From Rhodocyclales bacterium (lineage in GTDB: Bacteria > Pseudomonadota > Gammaproteobacteria > Burkholderiales > Rhodocyclaceae), in contig JAPLQY010000049.1 in assembly GCA_026399475.1 (NCBI GenBank), forward strand, positions 1 through 64,000: a DNA stretch of 64,000 nucleotides, read 5' to 3'. Shown piece by piece: positions 42,304-52,500 of this stretch. The translations under genes were made by a program, and so were the position numbers. The first letter of the stretch is position 1. Every line of letters starts with the position of its first letter. The notes under the pieces were generated by a model. The model saw only the letters and a list, made by a program, of their open reading frames with translations, was not told the DNA's origin and did not search any database.

Positions 42304-44864
42304 TGAATCGCATAGTGGATCAGAGGTTCGACATCACGGCCCTCATGGAGGTATGTGCCTATTGGCCTGATCGGCAAGTGTCGCTTCAAGTCGCTAGCGA
42401 CTCACTACTGGAGCGCACACGCCAAGTTCTGCACAACCTGAGCGAGCTAAACAACAGGGGCACGAGTTCGGACCTAATCCCACTTATCCGTCACGTCCTG
42501 CTGCGAGCAGCTGGCGATGAAGGTGAAGTTCCATGGCTTCGAGTGCCCACAGATACTGGATGGCCAAGTGCCGAAGAATGGAAGCAGGCTCAGTTCGACG
42601 TACTTCCCGGACCGTCGAGTTTGAATCTGCAACCCCGTTGGCCCCGCCTAAGTTTTTTGGAGTCACAGGCAGATCTTTTCGACGACGCTTTTAAGGGGAT
42701 CGTGTCTCGCCAGAAGTATGAAGTCCGCGCTGATCCAGTGTTGAGCGAAACCATGGGGTTGCCTACCTACACTGGGCAAGGGCAGCGCGAGGCCATTCGG
42801 GCACTTATGCACCTGCCACAAGGCGACGTCCTGATCGCGAACCTACCGACTGGCAGTGGCAAGAGCTTGCTGGCACACCTGCCGCCGCTAGTCGAGCAGG
42901 AGGGTCTGATGACCTTGGCCATTGTTCCGACCGTGGCCCTGGCCATCGATCAGGCAACGCGAATGAAGAATCTCCTGCATAAGCGTTACCCGCACCGAGA
43001 ATTGCCGCCACTGTCATTTCATGGGGGGTTATCCGAGGAGCAGCGGACCCAGGTTCATAGATCCATCTGGCAGGGTGAGCAGCCCATCCTCTTCACCTCA
43101 CCGGAATACGCCGTAGGTAGCCTCAGGGAACCCCTGGAGCATGCTGCAGCACAGGGGCGCCTGAATAACGTGTTCATCGATGAAGCCCATTTGGTCATCG
43201 GGTGGGGAAATGGATTCCGTCCCGCCTTTCAACTGCTGCCCGCGTTGGTTCGCATGCTACGCATTAAGGCACGTAGCCGTGACGTAAGGGTGGTACTGGC
43301 GTCTGCGACTCTCACGGCCTCAACCATTCATGATCTGCGACACCTTTTTGGTCCACCCGTACGCGTCCACGTCGTCTCGGCGGTACACCTACGCCCGGAG
43401 ATTCGGTATGCGCCTGTACCGTGCCTGGAAGAAGAAAGGCCCATGCGCGTCCTCGAGGCCGTCCAACTTGCACCGCGGCCCTTCATCCTGTATGTCACTC
43501 GACCTGATGAGGCGGACCGTTGGCTGTATCGCCTAAGGGCAACGGGACTGAGGCGAGTCAGCAAGTTTACTGGCGAAACCTCTTCGGCAGACCGAGAGCG
43601 CTTGTTGAGCCAATGGAGTGCCAACGAACTTGACGGAATGGTGGCCACTTCAGCCTTTGGTCTTGGAGTCGACAAGAGCGATGTCCGCACGGTCATTCAT
43701 GCCACGCTTCCAGACTCTCTGGACCGCTACTACCAGGAAGTGGGTCGCGCAGGGCGGGATGGACGTGCAGGGGCAGCGATACTGTTGCACACCGAATCCG
43801 ATGAAAGGCAGGCCAAAGGCATTGCAGTGCCGAAACTGGCCCGCGATGAGAACGCGCACGAGCGTTGGACCGGGATGATTGACGGCGCGCAGAGTCACGA
43901 CAAACTGCCCGAGGCCTCGTGGGTCGACCTCACGCGCCTGCGAACCCATCAGCATGTGAAGTCGAAGAAAAGCAATGCCTGGAGCGTTCGAACTTTGACT
44001 CTCATGGCTCGGGCGGGGTTGATCGAACTCGTGGCCATAGGGTCGTCCCAAAGTGCCGACCAAGACACGCCACTAAATATCAGCGAAGCCTCTCGCGCTG
44101 CCGTCCGGATCCTCGACGACGGTCACCGTGACCTCGACCACTTCGCGAAAGCTCTGGCATGCGCACGTGAAGATGTCCGTAAAGCAGGCGAGAGCGGATT
44201 CAACGCGATCACTGACGTCGCCTACGGTCATCTGGAAATCTCCGAGGCCCTGCGACAGATGTATTCCATAATGGGCGCAATCTGTGTACCGGTTTCGCTA
44301 TGCTGTGGCGGTTGCCCGACACATTGGGATGACCGCCGCCAGACAGTTTTCTACCAAGCACCCGCCACGCCGCGCTTGGCGGACTTCTCTCCCCGCTCTC
44401 TTGACAAAATCGACCGATTGGCACTGCCACGTGCCGCACCCAATCTTATTGTCATATCGGTTCAGCGCGACAATAAATTCGCCGAGACTTGCGCCCACTT
44501 GTTGGATGCCCTCGCTTCAACTGTGGACTTCCACACTGTGGCCTGGGACGAAGAGTTCGAACGAGTCCATGCCAAGCGCTTGATTCAAGCGTTACCCAGA
44601 CATCAACGACTCAACGTCCTCTTCGATACGCTGGACCTCGCCTCGCTGACGCAGATGGAGGCCGGTGCAAATGAGGTACGCGCTTTGATCTGGACTCTCC
44701 CGTCCATTGCTGTGCTCTGGAATCTACTTCTGTTGTCCAAGGCGCAACTGGAACTCTTACTGGTGCCCGCGGACCTCGCTCACCCTCACCACTCAGGCCG
44801 CAAGTTGCTCGATACTACCCCGCACGTAACGGCCATTGATCTGTTTCACCTCTTGAACCCATGA
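42303..44864 (+). CDS. dpdF: DpdF: RecQ-like helicase
   Basis: An 853-residue SF2 helicase: Walker A NLPTGSGKSLLAHLPP (about 180-195), AIVPTVALAIDQ, FIDEAHLVI (about 290), LASATLTAST, YVTRPDEADRWLYR (start of motor 2), ATSAFGLGVDKSDVRTVIH and the RecQ motif VI YQEVGRAGRDGRAGAA. A C-terminal part with Cys residues (ICVPVSLCCGGCPTHW) may bind zinc as in RecQ; no HRDC seen. The ATG is joined to the dpdE stop (TGATG). Unwinding DNA in the restriction step is the expected role. Confidence 0.85.
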   Translation: MNRIVDQRFDITALMEVCAYWPDRQVSLQVASDSLLERTRQVLHNLSELNNRGTSSDLIPLIRHVLLRAAGDEGEVPWLRVPTDTGWPSAEEWKQAQFDVLPGPSSLNLQPRWPRLSFLESQADLFDDAFKGIVSRQKYEVRADPVLSETMGLPTYTGQGQREAIRALMHLPQGDVLIANLPTGSGKSLLAHLPPLVEQEGLMTLAIVPTVALAIDQATRMKNLLHKRYPHRELPPLSFHGGLSEEQRTQVHRSIWQGEQPILFTSPEYAVGSLREPLEHAAAQGRLNNVFIDEAHLVIGWGNGFRPAFQLLPALVRMLRIKARSRDVRVVLASATLTASTIHDLRHLFGPPVRVHVVSAVHLRPEIRYAPVPCLEEERPMRVLEAVQLAPRPFILYVTRPDEADRWLYRLRATGLRRVSKFTGETSSADRERLLSQWSANELDGMVATSAFGLGVDKSDVRTVIHATLPDSLDRYYQEVGRAGRDGRAGAAILLHTESDERQAKGIAVPKLARDENAHERWTGMIDGAQSHDKLPEASWVDLTRLRTHQHVKSKKSNAWSVRTLTLMARAGLIELVAIGSSQSADQDTPLNISEASRAAVRILDDGHRDLDHFAKALACAREDVRKAGESGFNAITDVAYGHLEISEALRQMYSIMGAICVPVSLCCGGCPTHWDDRRQTVFYQAPATPRLADFSPRSLDKIDRLALPRAAPNLIVISVQRDNKFAETCAHLLDALASTVDFHTVAWDEEFERVHAKRLIQALPRHQRLNVLFDTLDLASLTQMEAGANEVRALIWTLPSIAVLWNLLLLSKAQLELLLVPADLAHPHHSGRKLLDTTPHVTAIDLFHLLNP

Positions 44865-45760
44865 GTCTGCTCAACCTTACTAACGATGGACTGCCCAACA
44901 TACTGGTTGTGTTGTATGCCACTGTGGCTAAGGCACGCACGCCAATGTCGCGCGATGATCTGATTGAAGCGATTGCTCCAGCGAACGTGGTGCAGGACCC
45001 TCGACTGGCACGAACCACGCTCATTCGCTGGACCGAGTTGGGCCTTTTTCGGGTATCAGAGGGAAGCGAGCAGATCACCCTAGCTGAAGCGCCACCTAAC
45101 GATCTGAAGAGCGATGCCGATTTCGTCCGAGCCACACGCGTCGCTGCCCGTCGTGCGACTCTGTCACAAGAAAACAACGCCGACTTGTGGGCTAAAGAGG
45201 GTGCCAGAGCGGCAGACCTGACCCGATCCTTGGCTTGGTTACTGGCACAGGACGTCTATCGCCTGAAGTTCGGCGATGTGAATTCCCTAGAACTCAATCA
45301 GATCGCCGATTCCAATCTTCGACTCATGCAGAACAACACGCGTGTCAATGGCCTACAGTTCTGGGGGAACTTCCTTGGTTTCATTCGCCAACCCGGCGGC
45401 GGAGATGTGGATCCAACCCTTGCAATACGAGACGTCTTGGATGACTGCATTGACCCTGGGGAGGAACTACCTGCGACCGAGTTCGTCCGGCGTCTTGGTT
45501 CAGCGTTGCCCGTCCTGGATGGAGGCGAGTACAGCGTCGCCGTTTTGAGTCGCCTCAATAGAGGGGCCCTGCCATCCTTGCAGCCTGGTCAACTCTCCCA
45601 TGCTCTATCGCGTGCAATGCTTGGCTTTTTGGCCGACCAGACGCTGCAGTTTCGCAATCCCTCAGATGTCGGGAGTGCGATCCTTCTCACAGGCCGAGGC
45701 GGCCCGAGGACCGATCACCGCTACACCTCGGTCCTGCGCCCAAGAAGGACAGCCAGATGA
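44861..45760 (+). CDS. dpdG: DpdG
   Basis: A 299-residue protein with an N-terminal winged-HTH-like region (PMSRDDLIEAI ... LARTTLIRWTELGLF) and a helical body (TRSLAWLLAQDVYRL). No catalytic motif. It overlaps dpdF by four bases (ATGA) and is overlapped by dpdH. Named from its place in the E-F-G-H-I-J-K-D order and its size; sequence-family confirmation was not possible here. Confidence 0.7.
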   Translation: MSLLNLTNDGLPNILVVLYATVAKARTPMSRDDLIEAIAPANVVQDPRLARTTLIRWTELGLFRVSEGSEQITLAEAPPNDLKSDADFVRATRVAARRATLSQENNADLWAKEGARAADLTRSLAWLLAQDVYRLKFGDVNSLELNQIADSNLRLMQNNTRVNGLQFWGNFLGFIRQPGGGDVDPTLAIRDVLDDCIDPGEELPATEFVRRLGSALPVLDGGEYSVAVLSRLNRGALPSLQPGQLSHALSRAMLGFLADQTLQFRNPSDVGSAILLTGRGGPRTDHRYTSVLRPRRTAR

Positions 45761-48700
45761 CGACACTCGATCGCTATTGGCCAGCGCAGAAGAACGTTGC
45801 CGAGTGTATTCGGACTGAGGCAGAAGTTGTCAACGACGCCGTGCTTCTGGCGGTCCACGAGCCTAGACCCCTGATTACCCGCTCAGCCGTTGGCACCGTC
45901 GAGCGTCGTGTTACGGAAAGAGATTTGCTCGAATCCCTGATGCGCGATGCCAGCGACGGCAGTGCTGTTCTCGTCGCAATCACGGGTGAATCGGGTGTCG
46001 GCAAATCTCACATGGTGCGCTGGCTTTATGCGCAATTGCAGAGACACCCAAGGCGGGATCAGTTGGTCATTGTTCTGGTTCCCAAGACTGCCAGCCTGCG
46101 CCAAGTCGTTGAGCGCATCCTCGAACCGCTCCAGGGGGTCGCGTATGAAAACCTACTTGCTGAACTCAGCAAGGCTGTCGAACACCTCCAACCGCGCGAA
46201 GCTGCCGCGCTGCTGGGAACGGCTCTAAGCAACGAGTTTGCCCAGAAGTTAGAGTCGGGTATGGAGGCGTTACGGCAGGCCGGCCAAGACAACCGCCCGC
46301 TTCGAGAGCGGTTGGATCTGACCAAGAAACTCCGAGATCTCATTCGTGACCCAGATGTGCTCGACGGATGGTTCAGTGCAGTACTTGAACGCATCGTGAG
46401 ACAGACGCTCGAGGGTGGCAGCGAGACACAGAAGGGAGAGTTGCGCCGCTTTGTTCCTGAGGACTTGATCATCCCCGACGATTGGTCACCGGATACCGTA
46501 AAGACGGCCGTCCAGTCGGCCCTTCAGCAGTTGACCCGGAACGATGGAGCAAGTAGGCCCTTGGCTGCCGAGATCCTTCAGGACGCGCTCGACCCTGCCC
46601 TACGCACAGTGTTTCAGTTCTCAAAAGCACTTGGCCAGAGGACGATCGAAGATATCGTCGATGAGATCCGTAAGGCGCTGCTGAAAGATGACAAGGAACT
46701 GGTCCTACTTATCGAAGACTTTGCTGCACTCGCAGGCATCCAGCAGCCTCTTCTGAACCTCATCATTGCCGAGAGTGATGATCATGCCGGGAAGCGCGTT
46801 CGTGCTCCGATTCGTACTGCGCTGGCGGTTACCGACGGTTTCCTGCCGGGTCGCCAGACGATCCTGACAAGAGCCAAGCAAGAGTGGTTCATTCCAAATA
46901 CGGAAGCCACTCCTGAGGCAACCATCGAGCGCCTGACTGACTTGGCGGGCCGCTATCTCAACGCGGCGAGGTGGGGCGTCGAGGCCCTTCAAGAACAGTT
47001 CAGAAAGAGTAAGGTCGCAGACTTGAACAAATGGGTCGCTGCGTTTCGAGAACCGCTTAGCGCCGAAGACGAGGACAAGCTGAGTGCGTTTGACACCAGT
47101 CGGCAAGGCTACCCCCTGTTCCCCCTGTCGAAGATCTCGATCGACACTATGTGCCGTCGCGAACTTCGTGTAGGCACCGAGTTGAGATTCAACCCACGCA
47201 GCTTTATTAATACCGTTCTCCGCGAAACGCTGAGTCTGCGTCCACTCTTTGAGGGGGGGGGGTTCCCGCCCCCAAATTTCAAAGGGGCGGCCCCTCCGGG
47301 GAGTGTTGTCGTGGCGCTGGCTACGCGAGGATGGCCTCAGGACCAATGTAAGCGCATTGAGGCTGTGCTTGATCATTGGGCAGGGAATCCTGGCAGTCTG
47401 GCGGAATCACCGCGGATCGGTCGGGGTGTGTTCGATGCCTTCCGCCTACCGTGGCCGTTCGCAGGTAATGGTGACGAATCTCCGTCCCCGCCCCCGCCCC
47501 CGCCCCCTGGGTCTGATGATGACAAGAATCCTCTCCCGCCTCCTCCGCTGGACGATGCGATGCCGCCCGCTCCGGAATACATCGAAGCCTGGGCAACGGG
47601 CAATATTTCAGAAATCAAGGCGCGCTATGTCCGAAACCTTCTGGAAGCGGCACTCAATGAGCGCATCGATTGGGGCACCATCCGCGTTCGCGTAAGACGC
47701 GTCGAAGCCGGGCAGATCTGGCTGCCGTTTGCTCGCATTGGCAATCCATCCAATGAGCCCAAGTTTGTGGCGGCGGATGAAACAAGACCCCTAGATCCCC
47801 TACTGAGAGCGGGACTGACGGCGCTTGAGCGATGGAGCGCCAGAGGTAAGTCGTGGGACTACCCCAAGTCGGAGGATGACTATTCGCTTGCGCAGCAGTT
47901 GCTTGACCGCCTCGAATCTCAGGTTCTTGCTTGGCATGTGAAATCGGCGGAACTCCAGGCCAGTGTGGCTCTGCGTGTTCTGCATAGGCAGGCGCTGCTA
48001 CTACGCTTAACCCGATCAATCGAACCGAAGGCGCCTGCTATATCGGACTACTGTGCGCCCCTCCAAGACGCCCTTTGGACTCCTGATCCATCTGACAAGC
48101 GTCCTCAGGCGCTTGTTGCGCAGGCCCAAGGTCGTGCAGAAGCCGCCAGAGTCGCCATCAAAGATGTCCTCACCTCCGCCGTAGGGTGTCATCAGGGCAC
48201 CGGCACCACACCCTATGCGGTTGACTTCCGGCGCATCAAGTCGGCATGGCGATTAGACTTGCCCGAGGCCGGCGCACTGCTGATCAGGGCAGAGCAGGGC
48301 GTGGCTCGATCCGCAGCAGATGAAATGCTCACGCGCATCGAGACACTGTTGACTCGCTACCGGACGGCTATTGAACCGCTACTGCCGGGAATTCGAGAGC
48401 ATCTCAATGACAGCGAGAACGCCAGTCTGGGAGCGGCACTGCTGGAACAACTGGAGCAAGCCCGCAAGGCGGGTCTCTTTCACCACACGTCGATGACGTA
48501 CGACCAAACGAAGCAAGCCGCCGCCAAACTGTCGAACGATGACGCTCGTGCCCTGATCCGGCAGGCCTTGGACTTTACCCCTCCCGAAGCTACGGCGAAG
48601 GTCGAAGCACGACTCATGGCCTGGGCCACTCTGAATATGGAGCAACTGGTCAATGTGCAAGAGGGCATCGACCACCTCGAAAAGACATTCAAAGAGTTGG

Positions 48701-48810
48701 AACGTGCCGCGGAGGCCCAACTCAAGAACACCGGCGGCGGTGATATCAGCGAGATGCTGACCGGCTTGCAGAGTGACCTCGAGCTAATCGTTCAGGAGCA
48801 AGACCAATGA
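45757..48810 (+). CDS. dpdH: DpdH: P-loop ATPase
   Basis: A 1,017-residue ATPase: Walker A ITGESGVGKSHMVRW (about 74-88) and Walker B LVLLIEDFAAL (about 315-325), then long helical parts. Between them and the C-terminal half there is a Pro-rich spacer (SPSPPPPPPPGSDD, about 575) encoded by C-rich DNA, and a run of ten G at 47253-47262 (EGGG). Starts in the dpdG stop (ATGA) and is followed by dpdI in the same way. Likely a motor or switch for the restriction complex. The G10 tract is a possible slippage site. Confidence 0.8.
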   Translation: MTTLDRYWPAQKNVAECIRTEAEVVNDAVLLAVHEPRPLITRSAVGTVERRVTERDLLESLMRDASDGSAVLVAITGESGVGKSHMVRWLYAQLQRHPRRDQLVIVLVPKTASLRQVVERILEPLQGVAYENLLAELSKAVEHLQPREAAALLGTALSNEFAQKLESGMEALRQAGQDNRPLRERLDLTKKLRDLIRDPDVLDGWFSAVLERIVRQTLEGGSETQKGELRRFVPEDLIIPDDWSPDTVKTAVQSALQQLTRNDGASRPLAAEILQDALDPALRTVFQFSKALGQRTIEDIVDEIRKALLKDDKELVLLIEDFAALAGIQQPLLNLIIAESDDHAGKRVRAPIRTALAVTDGFLPGRQTILTRAKQEWFIPNTEATPEATIERLTDLAGRYLNAARWGVEALQEQFRKSKVADLNKWVAAFREPLSAEDEDKLSAFDTSRQGYPLFPLSKISIDTMCRRELRVGTELRFNPRSFINTVLRETLSLRPLFEGGGFPPPNFKGAAPPGSVVVALATRGWPQDQCKRIEAVLDHWAGNPGSLAESPRIGRGVFDAFRLPWPFAGNGDESPSPPPPPPPGSDDDKNPLPPPPLDDAMPPAPEYIEAWATGNISEIKARYVRNLLEAALNERIDWGTIRVRVRRVEAGQIWLPFARIGNPSNEPKFVAADETRPLDPLLRAGLTALERWSARGKSWDYPKSEDDYSLAQQLLDRLESQVLAWHVKSAELQASVALRVLHRQALLLRLTRSIEPKAPAISDYCAPLQDALWTPDPSDKRPQALVAQAQGRAEAARVAIKDVLTSAVGCHQGTGTTPYAVDFRRIKSAWRLDLPEAGALLIRAEQGVARSAADEMLTRIETLLTRYRTAIEPLLPGIREHLNDSENASLGAALLEQLEQARKAGLFHHTSMTYDQTKQAAAKLSNDDARALIRQALDFTPPEATAKVEARLMAWATLNMEQLVNVQEGIDHLEKTFKELERAAEAQLKNTGGGDISEMLTGLQSDLELIVQEQDQ

Positions 48811-49532
48811 CCACACTGCTGCAACGTAGCCAGATACTGGACGCCAAACTCAAGTCGCTGACACTAGCAAAGCGGCACGCGGATGACTACAACCTCATTC
48901 AGCAGCGCACGCAAGAGTGGAACGACAGAAACGAGAAGCTTAGAGTGTTCAGGTCCCGGACCGCCTGCCTAACTCTCAGGGCGGAGGATGTTACGGAGGT
49001 GACCTCCAAGCGGGCAGCATTGCTCCAGAACGCCAGCACGGTTCTGGCGCGCCTGAACCAGGATGACGACATCAACCAACTCACGCGGGACGCGGCTTGG
49101 AAGCGCCTGTTGAAATCCGCAGAGGGATTGACTGAAGTTCTTGAGGCTGCGGGCCGCAAGGCTTGGAGCGCCTATCTGGAAGAGCGTGGCACTCTCGAAG
49201 ATCCAGTCGCGCTGCGCCTGCGTACGCCTCCAACGCCCCAGAACGATGAAGCCTTGCGGGCTTATCAGGCGAGCTATGCTGCATACCAAGTCATTGCACG
49301 TTTGTCGCTCCCTCGGACTGAAGAGGACCTTACGCTACTGACAACCCACGTCGCCGCCTGTCGTCAAGCCTTTTTGCTACTCACCTTCGACCTGCCCATC
49401 GAAGTCAAGCGCTTCTTCGAAGCCATCAATGCCGGTAGCGCAACACTGGCCCAGGTCACCCCATCGGTGCTGGAGTGGATTGCTAAGAATGGCCGACTTG
49501 ATGGATTCCGCGTTCGCAGCGCGGGCCAATGA
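48807..49532 (+). CDS. dpdI: DpdI
   Basis: A 241-residue, mostly coiled, Leu/Arg-rich protein without catalytic motif (LDAKLKSLTLAKRHADDYNL ... RKAWSAYLEE). Start and stop both overlap neighbours (ATGA), so it belongs to the complex encoded by the operon. Named by position between the dpdH ATPase and the dpdJ helicase. Role unknown; a structural or bridging subunit is plausible. Confidence 0.7.
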   Translation: MTTLLQRSQILDAKLKSLTLAKRHADDYNLIQQRTQEWNDRNEKLRVFRSRTACLTLRAEDVTEVTSKRAALLQNASTVLARLNQDDDINQLTRDAAWKRLLKSAEGLTEVLEAAGRKAWSAYLEERGTLEDPVALRLRTPPTPQNDEALRAYQASYAAYQVIARLSLPRTEEDLTLLTTHVAACRQAFLLLTFDLPIEVKRFFEAINAGSATLAQVTPSVLEWIAKNGRLDGFRVRSAGQ

Positions 49533-52500
49533 GCTTGTCGCCTGACCTGGCGCTAGCCGAGGCAGCCCTAGACCGTCTCGAGCGGTTGGAGGTGCGCGTT
49601 CTCGTCTGGGGCCTTGTCGACAGCGCGCTCAGCCTCGACGAGGTCGATGATACGCTGCGCGATGTGCTCAATGACAACCAGGAACTGGCAGCAGATCCCA
49701 ATTGCACCATCGACACAGAGGCAAGTCTTTGCCAGCGCCTTACCTCTCTCGGCTACCTGGCAGAGATTCCGGGGCGTCCAGGTGCACCTCGACGGTTCCG
49801 CACCCGGATGGCTGAAGGCATACGGCTGTTTGCGCGATTACGTCAGTTGTTCCCGCGCCGACATGAAGGTCCCGACTGGGTTAGCGGTGCCACCCTCGTG
49901 GCCGACTACCGACTGTTGTGGCGGCAGCGTAGGTATCCTGCTCGCGACTTGTCCCCGGCGACCTCCCAGGAGTTAATTGCTTCGCGAGTTTCCGATCCGC
50001 GTGTGATTGCCGCTGTTCGGGCTTGGTTCGATGCGGGTGGACCGAACTGGAAATTCGCTCGATTCCAGATCGAAGCGGCAGCACGCATCCTCGAGGCCCT
50101 GACAAACCGAGCGCTGAGAGGTACCCTGGTCTCTGCCGGCACAGGCAGTGGTAAAACCTTGGCCTTCTACCTCCCAGCACTGACCTGGCTAGCCGCCGAG
50201 CGCAAAGCGCAACCGGCGAGTCGCGGTGTCCGCGTCCTAGCCCTGTACCCACGCAATGAACTACTCAAGGATCAACTGGCGGAGGTCTATGAACAAGCTC
50301 GCAAGTTCGATGACACGTTGGGCAGGGTAGGGACGACGCTGAGCATCGGCGTCCTCTACGGCGACACTCCATACACGCTGAAGAGTGCCATCAAGAATTG
50401 GAGTAAGACACACGGAGACTGCCCGTTCTTTCGTTGCCCGCAACCGCGGTGCAACGGCAGCCTTCGGGTCAGCGGAGAGGCGGCACCTGAACACGACGGA
50501 CGCTTGATTTGCCAGCGCTGTGGCTCTGCCGTAGAAGCGCGCCATCTGCGATTTACACGAGCATCGATGACTGAGGATCCGCCTGACATCCTCTTCACGT
50601 CAGTAGAGATGATGAATCAGCGCCTAGCGGACTCAGAGATACGACATTTGTTTGGTTTGGGACCCAAAGCCTCTCGAGTTCCGGCCTTAATGCTGCTTGA
50701 CGAGGTTCACCTTTATACCGGGACCTTTGGTGCCCAGGCAGCCCATCTGTTGCGACGTTGGTCCTATCTAAGCCGCCGCCAGACCCAGTTTGTTGGCCTG
50801 TCTGCGACGATCGCCGACGGCGCCGCCTTCTTCGCATCTCTGGTCGGAATGGATCGCAGTGTCGTTGAGGAGATCGCTCCCAACACGGAGCATATGAAGA
50901 GTGAGGGAGCGGAGTACATGCTGGCCCTGCGGGGCGACCCAGTCTCTCAGGCTGCACTCCTGTCGACTTCCATCCAGGCCTTGATGCTGGCGTCCCGACT
51001 CCTGGATCGCCGTGATCAATTTGACAATGGCACTAAGCCCTTTTCCGGTTGGCGCAGTTTCGCGTTCACTGATCAGTTGGATGCCACAAACCGCCTGTTC
51101 TACGACTTGCGCGATGCCGAAGGTCGCACCGAACAAGGTCACCCCGCCAACCGCCGTCATCCCAACGGGGGCTTGGCACATCTTCGGCGCGAGAGTCCTA
51201 ATCTGCGGCGCTATGAGGGCGGCCAGGACTGGCGAGCCATTGAAGCTAATGGTCATGACCTGAGCACCCGACATCGCGTGGAACGCACAACCGCCCTCGA
51301 CACCGGCGTTAGTCACGACGCAGAGATTGTCGTGGCAACCGCCGCCCTGGAAGTAGGCTACGACGACCCTGCGGTGGGCATAGTGCTGCAACACAAGGCG
51401 CCACGCGACATGGCGCAGTTCCTCCAGCGCAAGGGACGCGCGGGGCGCACTCGTCACATGCGTCCTTGGACCATCATGGTACTGTCCGACTATGGACGCG
51501 ACCGCCTTGCCTATCAGGCCTATGAACAGTTCTTCGATCCCGAGTTGCCGCCCCGCGAACTGCCCCTGAGCAACCGCTACATCCGCCGCATGCAGGCCAC
51601 CTACGCAATCATCGACTATCTCGGGGTCGCGATGCAGCAGGGAGAGCCTGCAGGCTCTGTCTGGAGGGACCTAGGTACTCCCGGGAACCAGAATTTTGAA
51701 CGCTGGCAGAAGGCAGATGTCAATCGCATCAAGTCAACAAGCGCAACGTTCCCTCTATCTCCTCAGCAGTGGAATGTTCTCTGCAGAGAGGCCGCTAGGG
51801 GAGCGCCACCAGGAAACAACTACGCGGGAAAGAACTGGCTGCAGACCAACCTGCGCCGTAATTTCTTGGTGGCCCAGTTGGCGGCGATTTTGAAGGATCC
51901 ATCTCGCACGGAGGATCTGGCACGTCACCTGTCCAATGCCTTGAGCTTGACGCGGGAGGAAGTCGATACCTTGTTGTGGGAGCATCCTCGCCCATTGCTG
52001 CTGACGGTGGTCCCCACCGCCTTGCGGCGACTGGCCACAAACTGGCGAGCCCACGGCCAACCTGGCGCAGACCGGAACAACAAGTCTCCTCTGCCGGAGT
52101 TCATTCCCAGCACACTGTTTAGTGACTTGGCGCTGCCAGAGGTACAACTTCTCGGCGGCAGATATGATGATGTGGCTCTACCGGTGCTGCAGGCGCTCAA
52201 CGAGATGGCGCCCGGCAAAGTCTCAAGACGTCTTGACGACGCACTTTGGATCGGCCTGACACAAGAGCAACTCGCAGCAGACGTAGCCTCTGGCATCAGC
52301 GACCGTGAGGTCGATGTCGAACCATGGTACGAACTCGATTCCCAGTTTCCGTTCCATCGAGCAGAACATGGGCAGGTCATCGCGTGTGCCGCATGGCGTC
52401 CCCGCGCCATCCGACTGGGCGGATTGCCTCGCAATCCGGAGTTGCGCGACACTTCGAATGCTCGTCTGATTTGGTGCACCCAACTCTTGGGGCGGCGCGT

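Noticed and set aside
47490-47520. C-rich repeat in dpdH as a separate repeat element
   Set aside because: It is in frame and simply encodes a poly-proline linker, so it is described within dpdH.
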